From: an uncultured Bacteroidales bacterium
Lineage (GTDB): Bacteria > Bacteroidota > Bacteroidia > Bacteroidales > UBA3824
NCBI GenBank assembly: GCA_937877455.1
Contig: CALFIU010000032.1
Coordinates: 1-8,647, forward strand
Direction of reading: 5' to 3'
Length of the DNA stretch: 8,647 bases
In this document: positions 1-6,015 of the stretch, piece by piece
Position numbering within the stretch: the stretch's first letter is position 1
Layout: the number at the start of each line of letters is the position of its first letter
Translations under genes and position numbers: made by a program
The notes under the pieces: model-generated
The model's input: the letters and a program-made list of their open reading frames with translations, nothing else
Databases searched by the model: none
What the model was told of the DNA's origin: nothing

Positions 1-128
1 AGCCTATTGATAAACCACTTGGCATAGAACGCCGGAATGTCGGTGCTTCGGCTCGCCGAGATGATGACGGGAGCAGAGGCTTCGACGGTCTGGCCTGAGG
101 AGGTGGTGAAGGTGAGTTTGTCGGTCAT
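1..128 (-). CDS. DUF1848 family protein, N-terminal part (runs off the left edge)
   Basis: Only the first 42 codons are in the window; the gene continues beyond base 1. The start is the ATG at 128-126. The visible protein contains APVIISASRSTDIPAFYAKW, which matches the conserved opening block of DUF1848 proteins (I/V-I-S-A-S-R-x-T-D-I-P-A-F-Y). These proteins are usually about 300 aa, and their biochemical role is not established as far as I know. No Shine-Dalgarno site precedes the ATG, but the stop codon of the 28-aa ORF upstream ends one base before it (TGA-T-ATG), which suggests translational coupling and makes this gene the seventh member of the minus-strand operon. It belongs to a different subgroup from the truncated copy at 6016, which starts with an NTGGRTD-type block. 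The family call is fairly secure; whether the gene is intact cannot be seen. Confidence 0.8.
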   Translation of the reverse strand, partial: MTDKLTFTTSSGQTVEASAPVIISASRSTDIPAFYAKWFINR

Positions 129-129
129 A

Positions 130-216
130 TCAGAAACTCATGCTTTGTGTATCCTTATCTATAACGTAAAAAGCTGTGATTTTATTGTCCCCATATTTGT
201 TCTTTGTTACTATCAT
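130..216 (-). CDS. 28-aa small ORF between the GNAT-like gene and the DUF1848 gene
   Basis: This reading frame occupies nearly all of the 90 bases between its neighbours. Its ATG (216-214) lies 2 nt after the TAG of the GNAT-like gene, and its TGA (132-130) lies 1 nt before the ATG of the DUF1848 gene. A good ribosome-binding site, AGAGG, sits 6 nt before the ATG, inside the end of the GNAT-like gene; this is one of the better sites in the window. The product starts MIVTKNKYGD and ends DKDTQSMSF. It is polar and mildly charged, has no membrane segment and no cysteine, and I do not recognise it. It could be a true small protein, a leader peptide coupling translation into DUF1848, or the surviving start of a longer gene. 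The packing and ribosome site argue that it is translated; no function can be assigned. Confidence 0.5.
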   Translation of the reverse strand: MIVTKNKYGDNKITAFYVIDKDTQSMSF

Positions 217-218
217 TA

Positions 219-920
219 CTAACCTCTTATGAAGTTGATTTTAGACAAGTCTATCATAAAAACTAAAGGAGGTTCTTTTGATGTGTCAGAATTATTGAAA
301 CCAGTATTATCTACTTGTTCAAATAGACCATTGCCCAATAGTTTTCTGCAATCAATATTATCTCTGTCAACCAATGCATATACCACTGAGGCATCCATAG
401 CGGTCTTCATTTCATTTAAGACGCGAATAATTGACTGATACATTATTCCCTTATGTTCAAAGGCTTCCGCGATGTAAAAATCAATAGTCCATATGGATAG
501 ATTGATTGCATGGGAGTTGTATAGAGGAGAATTGACAATAACCATTCCTATTGGCACATTAGATCCTCGTATCACATAGGTTACGCCCAATTGTTTTTCT
601 GCCTTGTACATAAACCCCTCTAACCGTTTCTTTGTGGTTGTTTCATCAGAGAATCCAAGTCCCGGCAAAAATCGGTTGATTTTATCAGTGTTGGCCAACA
701 ACGGTAGAACAGTAGCATCAGGATAAGTAAAGAAGGCTTCTGCGTCATAGGGGCTTAGCATTAAATCACCGCCCATAGAGCGATGTCTGATGTCTCCAAG
801 TCTATAAAAAGACTTGCGATGATCTTCAATGATATTTGAGTGTATATCATAGTTCTCATGATCTTTCTTCTTCTTGTTGAAAAAGTTAAACATTGTAGTA
901 TGATTTGATTTGTTAAACAT
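219..920 (-). CDS. GNAT-like N-acetyltransferase family protein
   Basis: A 233-aa protein with the pattern of a Gcn5-related acetyltransferase, which would transfer an acetyl group from acetyl-CoA to an amine; the substrate is unknown. Residues about 115-132 (YVIRGSNVPIGMVIVNSP) look like the central strand pair, residues 144-160 (WTIDFYIAEAFEHKGIM) like strand 5 plus the acetyl-CoA loop, and residues 180-200 (VDRDN...LLGNGLF) like the usual Asn-containing helix followed by a GF-type turn. The pyrophosphate-binding loop is degenerate (EHKGIM rather than Q/RxxGxG/A). The first 35 residues are Lys/Asn-rich and outside the fold. The chosen start overlaps the preceding stop codon by one base (TAATG), typical of translational coupling; a second ATG at codon 10 repeats the same nine bases and is an alternative. 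No signal peptide is seen. The family call rests on fold-level motifs only. Confidence 0.65.
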   Translation of the reverse strand: MFNKSNHTTMFNFFNKKKKDHENYDIHSNIIEDHRKSFYRLGDIRHRSMGGDLMLSPYDAEAFFTYPDATVLPLLANTDKINRFLPGLGFSDETTTKKRLEGFMYKAEKQLGVTYVIRGSNVPIGMVIVNSPLYNSHAINLSIWTIDFYIAEAFEHKGIMYQSIIRVLNEMKTAMDASVVYALVDRDNIDCRKLLGNGLFEQVDNTGFNNSDTSKEPPLVFMIDLSKINFIRG

Positions 921-1243
921 TAGAAAAATTCGGGTGCAGTGATATTGAGCATTTTAACCTTTCCTTGCTCATCGAAATCCACTACAAAACCTGCACCTGC
1001 ATCAACAAGCAACGCTTTTGAGTGCATTCTCCCGTTGACAATCTGAAAGTCGAATGTTTTGCCTGTTTGTTTCATTGTTTGCAATTTGCCAACAAGATAG
1101 TCCATATATTCTTGTTTGGACGTCATTTCGTGAAACACCCACATTGAGGCGTAATGCATGTCTTCCGCCAAATAAGGCTCGATGATTGAGGCATCGTATT
1201 TGGTGTATGTCTCCGCTAATTTCAGTAAGAAATGTTCTTCCAT
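920..1243 (-). CDS. NTF2-like / SnoaL-like small protein
   Basis: A 107-aa protein whose layout fits the NTF2-like cone fold: an N-terminal helix (LLKLAETYTKYD), the 'Y/L-A-E-D-x-H-Y' turn (EPYLAEDMHYAS), a second helix with KQEYMDYLVGKL, and then three strands (TFDFQIVNGRMHSKALLVDAG, GAGFVVDFDEQGKVKMLNI). Members of this fold include small binding proteins and enzymes such as ketosteroid isomerase, and similar orphan proteins are common in Bacteroidales. No catalytic residues can be assigned. It starts 6 nt after the stop of the 733-aa gene and its stop overlaps the next start (TAATG), so it is made from the same transcript. Its role in the cassette is unknown. Confidence 0.65.
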   Translation of the reverse strand: MEEHFLLKLAETYTKYDASIIEPYLAEDMHYASMWVFHEMTSKQEYMDYLVGKLQTMKQTGKTFDFQIVNGRMHSKALLVDAGAGFVVDFDEQGKVKMLNITAPEFF

Positions 1244-1249
1244 GTCTTT

Positions 1250-3451
1250 CTATTTTAGATTATACCAATACATTAGTTTTTTTCTTATACACTCACGGAG
1301 ATTTTCTGTAAAATATGGAGCTTGTTCTTCGCCTTTGGCATTTTTCCCTCGTTTTAGATTACAAAATTTTTCAATCACTTTTTTGTTGTCTTTTTCGTCA
1401 ATATTATCATAAGAAGAGTATCCTCTTTGTCCTTTGGGTTTTGAAAATATGTCATTTTGGAACCAATTTAAATCTTTCTTAATCTCACGCTTTGCAGTTT
1501 GATTATCAATCAAAGGTTCTAAGTGCCACCACACATTTTTATCGCAATAAAAATAGTCTCCTATCGGATATGCTTCTTGAGGGCTGAATAAAGAAGGCTC
1601 TTTTGTGTTTGACAATTCTCCTGATTTATCTATTTCCAAAACACTTCGTAAGGCAGATATTCTTTGGAGGCCTACACCAGATACTTTTGCAACTTTGTTT
1701 ATAAATTGTTCTGAAGGACCATATTTAGTCAAAAGGTCAAGTATGTTATCCCTTTTTGTTCCATTGTAATTCCACCAACTTAATGATTTCAACTTTGTTT
1801 CCCATTTTTTTGAAGTGTCTTCAGATGAGTCAAGTGTTGTTTGGTTATTTTCATTAACACTTTGTCCATCTGTAGTATCAGATTTGTGTATGGGGGATGC
1901 GATATTTTCTTTATTTTGTTCTATATGCGATTCTGTTTTCGTTTGAGTTCCTTGTCTTTGTTGTATTACACCATTTTGTTCTATCTTATTTACTAATAAT
2001 GTTTTATCATACAACTGGCCATAAAACTCCTTATAAACTTCCCTTACATATTTGCCTTCGTGGTTATAAAGCAAATCCGTAAAATCCCTGAGAAGATTGG
2101 CATAACCATTCAATTCGCCATAAAAAGCAAAAGCCAAAGAGTAATCAGTCATCTCTTTACCTTGCATGAAAGCAAGGAGTTTCTCCCAATTGTCGCCAGC
2201 AACAACAACAGCCGCAACAGATGACAATAATCCATTGTTCCATTCTTGTTTGAATTCTTCACCTGCAATATGATGGCGAAGAGCGTTCAGATATGTTCTA
2301 ATGCTGCTCTCTTCCCATTTATCTCCTAAAACTTTAATGGCTTCGTCAGTGATTTTATCAGCAAGTTGTTCTCTGTATGTACTTATTTTTCCATTTGTAT
2401 CTTCCGCTGATAATGTCTCGTTAAACCAAGCCAAACAAAGACTCTTTTCTGTTTCATCAATGACATTTTTATTGCCCAATACAGAAACATTATTATTCAA
2501 TACTACTATCTCACTTTTATCGGGATTCAACAATTGCGTGTTATTTTTGATGTTGGATTTTGCATCTTTTATTCTTACCTTAATCCATTCAATGGCAGGA
2601 TTCTCTTTCTCAGCATCTTGTTGCTCTTGTTGCAACCGGTATAAGTATTCTGTTTTTCTTACAAAGTCTTGTGGCTTGACAAAATCCAAATTCAAGACCT
2701 TATCTGTTTTATCTTCATCGCAGATAATTTTCAAAAGTTGTTGATAATCTGCATTTTTACGATTTAGAAACTTAAATAATTCGTCAAGTCTTTCATTTTG
2801 GTATGGTGTTGGTTGCCTATCGAAGCTTGACAAAATTGCCGCAAAAATATTATGGACTTCTTTCAATGTGTTTAAGAACTTGATAGAATCCAAATCAGTC
2901 GAAAGCAGAGCACCGATATAGTAGCCGTGTAGCAAGCCTTTCATCTTGTTGTTTCTGAAATCCTTGCTAATTTCCGATTCGTTTAACTCGCAAGGTTCAT
3001 CGGTGGCAATTGGCTTATATGTCTCAGATGGTTTTTCTATACGCTCTATTCGATTTGTGTATAGTCGAATCAACTTTGTTTCTGAACTATTTTCTGACAT
3101 TGACAATGTGACAGTTCTGTCCTGTTCTGAAAAAAACAGAAATCGTGTAGTGGTAGGCGCAAGATAGATTGTATGGTCGCTGAACCAAAAGCCAACAGCC
3201 TGCTTCAATTCCGACTCTTCTAATTGTACTTCCACCATCAAAGGGTGGTCTTCAATGTCGCTTTTTGGGCGGTCGAAAAAGCAAAGATTGTCATATAAGA
3301 CAATGGCATTATTATATGAGTTTTCTGGAATAGGTGTCCAACGTGTATATCCAAAACCACGTTTTTCATAGAACGCCTTTGGCGATATGCTTTCGCTCGA
3401 CAGAATGTTGTTGAAATTCAATGTCGAAGTTGGTATGTAAAATGTTTTCAT
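1250..3451 (-). CDS. Unrecognised 733-aa multidomain protein of the methyltransferase-helicase cassette
   Basis: I do not recognise a named family. The N-terminal block (about 1-140) is rich in aromatic residues and predicted strands and opens with YIPTSTLNFNNILSSESISP, then KAFYEKRGFGY; this is loosely like the 'nnIL..gi.P..fy' opening of some ADP-ribosyltransferase-fold proteins, but no catalytic triad can be assigned. A helical middle (about 160-485) contains a Gln/Glu-rich, coiled-coil-like stretch near 265-285. Residues about 488-555 form a low-complexity Gln/Ser/Thr/Asn linker. A basic C-terminal domain (about 556-733) has SLSWWNYNGTKRDN, a VSGVGLQRISALRSVL segment and a Lys-rich end. 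No signal peptide, membrane segment or ATPase motif is seen. The ATG is preceded by GGAGG, located inside the end of the helicase gene 9 nt upstream, and the gap between the genes is 1 nt, so the two products are probably made together and may act as partners. Base composition is AT-rich compared with upp and its neighbours. Confidence 0.85.
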   Translation of the reverse strand: MKTFYIPTSTLNFNNILSSESISPKAFYEKRGFGYTRWTPIPENSYNNAIVLYDNLCFFDRPKSDIEDHPLMVEVQLEESELKQAVGFWFSDHTIYLAPTTTRFLFFSEQDRTVTLSMSENSSETKLIRLYTNRIERIEKPSETYKPIATDEPCELNESEISKDFRNNKMKGLLHGYYIGALLSTDLDSIKFLNTLKEVHNIFAAILSSFDRQPTPYQNERLDELFKFLNRKNADYQQLLKIICDEDKTDKVLNLDFVKPQDFVRKTEYLYRLQQEQQDAEKENPAIEWIKVRIKDAKSNIKNNTQLLNPDKSEIVVLNNNVSVLGNKNVIDETEKSLCLAWFNETLSAEDTNGKISTYREQLADKITDEAIKVLGDKWEESSIRTYLNALRHHIAGEEFKQEWNNGLLSSVAAVVVAGDNWEKLLAFMQGKEMTDYSLAFAFYGELNGYANLLRDFTDLLYNHEGKYVREVYKEFYGQLYDKTLLVNKIEQNGVIQQRQGTQTKTESHIEQNKENIASPIHKSDTTDGQSVNENNQTTLDSSEDTSKKWETKLKSLSWWNYNGTKRDNILDLLTKYGPSEQFINKVAKVSGVGLQRISALRSVLEIDKSGELSNTKEPSLFSPQEAYPIGDYFYCDKNVWWHLEPLIDNQTAKREIKKDLNWFQNDIFSKPKGQRGYSSYDNIDEKDNKKVIEKFCNLKRGKNAKGEEQAPYFTENLRECIRKKLMYWYNLK

Positions 3452-3452
3452 G

Positions 3453-4493
3453 TTATTTGTCCTCCACTACATCTTTTTCGGTTGTTTTATAAAGTTCTCG
3501 TGGCACTTCCGACAATGGGAATGGCAAACTTCCACTATACATAACATATAAATTACGATAAGTGCGGGTCATAGCAACGTAAAGGGCTTTTCTATCTGAT
3601 TCTTTTTCTGATTTATCAACGACATTTGGCAAGAATACTGTACCAAATTGAAGTCCCTTGGCACTATGATACGTCATCACTTTAGGATTTTCTGTTGTAA
3701 AATCAAGATTGTCAATACTGGATGGGTAGTTGCTATACCTCAATTCATGGTTTATCTTTTCCATTTTCAGCAAATCAGAAACCTGCTTAACATCTTCATT
3801 ATGTGGAACCAATATTCCCACATCTGAAACGGCACCATTATTAATCAATCTCGCAATTGATTTTATTTGATTATTCAAGTTATCATATTGAATAAAGCGT
3901 GGCATTGCCGTTTCTCTGCTCTTATATGTGCCTATATCAAAACCATCTAAATCAACACCAATGTATTGAACTACCTTGGCAACAGGGCGTGGTAGACGAT
4001 AATTGCGAAAAAGCTCGAACATTTTTGCCCTCGTACTAAATGTGTAATTGATATCTTCAACAGGCATCGTTTCTTTTAATCCTTTATATATGGATTGAGC
4101 TGTGTCGCCAAAGAAGAAAAAATGCTTGTTTGTTGCTTGTATAAAGTCTTGTATTTCATCTTTTGAAAAATCCTGAATTTCATCTACAATGATGTAATCA
4201 GATGACGGACATTGCTTTCGATTTTTCCAATCCCAATGATAGTCAAACTGTTTATTTAAGCCAAGTTCTTTCCTACCCGCATTCATGTATTTGCATAAGG
4301 CTTTAGTAAATACTATAATTTGATAGTCGTTGCCCTTTTCACGTTGCAGTCGTTGTGCTTTTATCAATGCTAAAACAGACTTTCCACTTCCTGCACAACC
4401 AGAAACGATGCATGATTTGTCGTTTACAGCGTTTAGCACTTTGATTTGATCTTCGTCTAATTCAGACTCAATTATCATCCAATCTTTTTTCAT
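3453..4493 (-). CDS. Compact UvrD/Rep-type (SF1A) helicase / DNA-dependent ATPase
   Basis: A 346-aa protein carrying the complete set of superfamily 1A motifs: Q-motif-like LDEDQIKVL (12-20), Walker A GCAGSGKS (32-39), Walker B VDEIQD (103-108), motif III GDTAQSI (129-135), motif IV with FRNYRL (162-167), motif V TYHSAKGLQF (274-283) and motif VI YVAMTR (305-310). It should bind and hydrolyse ATP on a single-stranded nucleic acid track. UvrD, Rep and PcrA are about 670-720 aa; this protein is half that size because there is almost nothing between the motifs, so the 1B and 2B subdomains are reduced or absent. It may therefore need a partner to unwind or to select its substrate. The start is 4 nt after the methyltransferase stop, with AAGGA 7 nt before the ATG. 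The cytoplasmic partner is probably the 733-aa product, whose gene starts 1 nt after this one ends. Confidence 0.92.
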   Translation of the reverse strand: MKKDWMIIESELDEDQIKVLNAVNDKSCIVSGCAGSGKSVLALIKAQRLQREKGNDYQIIVFTKALCKYMNAGRKELGLNKQFDYHWDWKNRKQCPSSDYIIVDEIQDFSKDEIQDFIQATNKHFFFFGDTAQSIYKGLKETMPVEDINYTFSTRAKMFELFRNYRLPRPVAKVVQYIGVDLDGFDIGTYKSRETAMPRFIQYDNLNNQIKSIARLINNGAVSDVGILVPHNEDVKQVSDLLKMEKINHELRYSNYPSSIDNLDFTTENPKVMTYHSAKGLQFGTVFLPNVVDKSEKESDRKALYVAMTRTYRNLYVMYSGSLPFPLSEVPRELYKTTEKDVVEDK

Positions 4494-4497
4494 AACA

Positions 4498-5286
4498 TTA
4501 TCCTTTTATCATCCTCCACGCCACCTTACTTTTGTCATTAGTTTTGTGAGAATGTGTTATTGTATAAGTTTGATTATATCCATCGTTTCTGCTTATTACA
4601 GAACATTTTGCGGCACACAGCCCGTTATCCATCATCTTAGGCAGCCATTCTTGCGAAGTGTTGTTATAGGTGGTTACGTCTTCAAGCAGCATTAGGCCAT
4701 TGTCGGTGAGTTTTGGCAACAAAAACTTGGCAATATGCTCGTATGCGTTTTGCTGTTCAAACTGGTCTTTTGTTACAAACTCGCAAATAGCTTTGAAGGA
4801 GAGAATCAAGTCAAACTGTTTGTCCAACACTTTGTCGAGTATGTGTAGGTCGTAAAAATCGTCAATCATAATAGGTGCGGAATTGTTTTCCACTTCAAAA
4901 CGGATATGACATAGTGTCTTCTTCAAGATTTTCTCATAAATCCTAAGTGCATAATGATTCCCGTCCAAAGCAACTATGCACACCTTTTCAATATGTGGTA
5001 AATGCTCGTCAAGGGCAGTCAGCAAGCCAATGATTTCGCCACCTGTACCACACCCGAAGTCGAAAATTGAGAGTTCTGATTGTGTTACAAATTCGTTTGG
5101 GTGTTGCCAAAAATATTCGCTAAAAATGCAGTACGCCTCCGCATAACTGCGTGGAAAGTATGTGCCGAGATAATTCAAGGTCTTCGCCTTGTCATCGTCA
5201 ATGTTCGTCATATCCGACCGTTGAGGGCAGTAGTTTGCCTTCAACTCATCGAAGATTAATGTGTCGAGCCAATGCGGAAGTTGCAT
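4498..5286 (-). CDS. Class I SAM-dependent methyltransferase, Rsm22-like
   Basis: A 262-aa protein with a Rossmann-type methyltransferase core. Motif I is IFDFGCGTGGE (74-84), the acidic residue that usually contacts the SAM ribose is in ALDGN (D108), and a post-II strand FDLILSFKAICEF (158-170) precedes LMLLEDV (198-204). The N-terminal segment NYLGTYFPRSYAEAY (38-52) resembles the 'YL..r.P.tYA..' block of the Rsm22 family, which acts on ribosomes or rRNA; the assignment is by eye and the substrate is unknown. The (D/N)PP(F/Y) motif of N6-adenine methylases and the PC motif of cytosine-5 methylases are absent, so it is not an obvious restriction-modification enzyme. It is the first gene of the packed operon. 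The start is chosen because an in-frame TGA lies just upstream and AGGA precedes the ATG. Confidence 0.85.
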   Translation of the reverse strand: MQLPHWLDTLIFDELKANYCPQRSDMTNIDDDKAKTLNYLGTYFPRSYAEAYCIFSEYFWQHPNEFVTQSELSIFDFGCGTGGEIIGLLTALDEHLPHIEKVCIVALDGNHYALRIYEKILKKTLCHIRFEVENNSAPIMIDDFYDLHILDKVLDKQFDLILSFKAICEFVTKDQFEQQNAYEHIAKFLLPKLTDNGLMLLEDVTTYNNTSQEWLPKMMDNGLCAAKCSVISRNDGYNQTYTITHSHKTNDKSKVAWRMIKG

Positions 5287-5326
5287 AAATCCTATCTCTC
5301 ATCTCCGCCGACTCCCAATTGCGGAA

Positions 5327-5357
5327 CAAAAACCACATAATCACAAGCGCATACAAA
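5327..5357 (-). promoter_or_regulatory. Possible promoter of the methyltransferase-helicase operon
   Basis: On the minus strand a TTTG (5357-5354) is followed by a 19-nt spacer and GGTTTTTG (5334-5327). The -33 element and spacing fit the Bacteroidota promoter pattern, but the -7 box keeps only the TTTG half of TAnnTTTG. The -33 overlaps the U-tract of the terminator of the upstream RNA. Transcription would start near 5320, about 35 nt before the methyltransferase ATG. Readthrough from the promoter at 5659 is the alternative. Confidence 0.3.
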
Positions 5358-5393
5358 AAAAGCGCGGGAATCTGAACTCATCGCTCATCCCGC
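5355..5393 (-). terminator. Intrinsic terminator of the structured RNA / leader
   Basis: Read on the minus strand, GCGGGA (5393-5388) pairs with TCCCGC (5369-5364) across an 18-nt loop and is followed by GC and seven T residues (5361-5355). This is a standard Rho-independent signal. It lies between the RNA-like region upstream and the methyltransferase gene, so it would either end an independent small RNA or act as an attenuator for the operon. Confidence 0.65.
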
Positions 5394-5580
5394 TTGTGAG
5401 GCCTTCGCATTGCCTTGTATCCGAGGATAAGCAATGCCGAAGCCCACGCTGTATGTATAATCGGGGCACACACCGCAAAGTGCGTCCCCTTTTTAGATAT
5501 ACATAACCATGGGCATTGAACATTGCCTTACCGTGCGAATACATTGAGAATTTGCGAAGTTCCACAAGCCGCAGATAAGA

Positions 5581-5593
5581 CGTTGACTCAACG
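5581..5593. repeat. 13-bp palindrome CGTTGACTCAACG
   Basis: CGTTGA and TCAACG are perfect inverted arms around one central base. The loop is too short for an RNA hairpin, so if it has a role it is more likely a binding site for a dimeric DNA-binding protein. It lies inside the putative RNA region, about 60 nt after the inferred transcription start. Confidence 0.4.
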
Positions 5594-5658
5594 CCTTTTA
5601 TAATATGTCTGCCACCCGCCCTCTTGCCCTCAAAAACGGGCTTCGGCGGTTAGCGTGT

Positions 5659-5692
5659 CAAATTTACAAAAAATTGGTGAAATTTTAACAAT
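5659..5692 (-). promoter_or_regulatory. Bacteroidota-type promoter for the structured RNA
   Basis: On the minus strand TAAATTTG (5666-5659) matches the TAnnTTTG -7 consensus exactly, and ATTG (5692-5689) lies 22 nt upstream as a -33 element. The spacing is slightly long for the class. Transcription would start around 5653 and run through the structured region towards the methyltransferase gene. Confidence 0.5.
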
Positions 5693-5700
5693 TATTGGTG
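5673..5700. repeat. Direct repeat ATTGGTG x2, 21 bp apart
   Basis: ATTGGTG occurs at 5673-5679 and 5694-5700, 21 bp apart start to start, which is two helical turns. One copy is in the spacer of the promoter at 5659-5692 and the other is just upstream of its -33 element. This is the arrangement expected for a regulator that binds the same DNA face twice, but no regulator gene is seen in the window. Confidence 0.35.
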
Positions 5701-5707
5701 GTCAATA

Positions 5708-5746
5708 TTTTACACTGCATATATGGTGCGGATAGATGGTGTAAAA
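5708..5746. repeat. 8-bp inverted repeat TTTTACAC...GTGTAAAA
   Basis: TTTTACAC (5708-5715) and GTGTAAAA (5739-5746) are perfect inverted arms separated by 23 bp. They lie just upstream of the RNA promoter, at a distance usual for an activator or repressor site. No T-tract follows on either strand that would make it a terminator. Confidence 0.35.
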
Positions 5747-6015
5747 CGGCAGTTGTTTCAGACAGAATCTTCAGCGAAAATCTTGAATATATCAGGAAAT
5801 TTCAGAATTGTTTGAAACTGAAATAATCGTCATCACCGCTCAAAAGGAGAGATATAGGTCGTGCCGATGGAATGGTTCGCACTGTAAATCATGATAACAT
5901 TTTAGGGAACGATAGTCCTAAAGTGAAGGAATGAAGACATCACCAAATCGAGAAGTCAAAATCGGAAGTAATTGTATTTTTGTGTCGTAATTGATATGGA
6001 ATAATTAGAAACACC
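5747..6015. other. Intergenic stretch without a recognisable gene
   Basis: No frame here shows protein-like sequence and no tRNA or other known RNA is visible. The stretch is AT-rich and separates the minus-strand cassette from the plus-strand DUF1848 remnant. It contains a weak TTTCAG/CTGAAA inverted repeat (5800-5805 with 5818-5823) and a -7-like box near its right end (5975-5982). Confidence 0.5.
5975..5982 (+). promoter_or_regulatory. -7 box TATTTTTG upstream of the DUF1848 remnant
   Basis: TATTTTTG fits TAnnTTTG exactly and lies 33 nt before the ATG at 6016, which would give a short leader. No good TTTG or TTG is found 19-22 nt upstream, so the -33 element is weak or missing. Confidence 0.35.

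Larger units (their letters stand above)
5355..5653 (-). ncRNA. Putative structured RNA or regulatory leader upstream of the cassette
   Basis: About 300 nt of minus-strand sequence bounded by a promoter-like site (5659-5692) and an intrinsic terminator (5355-5393), with several nested helices visible. CCGCC (5616-5620) pairs with GGCGG (5645-5649), enclosing GCCC (5626-5629) with GGGC (5638-5641). TATGTATA (5452-5459) pairs perfectly with TATACATA (5498-5505), enclosing a second stem of GGGG (5463-5466) with CCCC (5486-5489) that continues with about five further pairs. GCATTGC (5407-5413) pairs with GCAATGC (5431-5437), flanked by CTTC/GAAG and TATCC/GGATA. Open frames across it (for example 5565-5341) look like by-products of the repeats. 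I have a vague memory of similar sequences between genes in other Bacteroidales genomes but cannot verify it. The 5' end is inferred from the promoter. The 5463-5489 hairpin is also followed by T5 on the plus strand, so the strand is not fully certain. Confidence 0.5.

Noticed and set aside
2301..2744. 147-aa plus-strand open frame with hydrophobic, Ser-rich sequence
   Set aside because: It is the complement of the 733-aa gene; the AT-rich codons of that gene produce hydrophobic antisense frames.
5261..5506. 81-aa plus-strand open frame
   Set aside because: It overlaps the start of the methyltransferase gene and the RNA stems, and has no domain or ribosome-site support.
5341..5565. 74-aa minus-strand open frame in the structured region
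   Set aside because: It is laid over the stems of the putative RNA, is rich in Arg, Cys and Ser, has no ribosome site and resembles no protein family; the inverted repeats explain the openness better.
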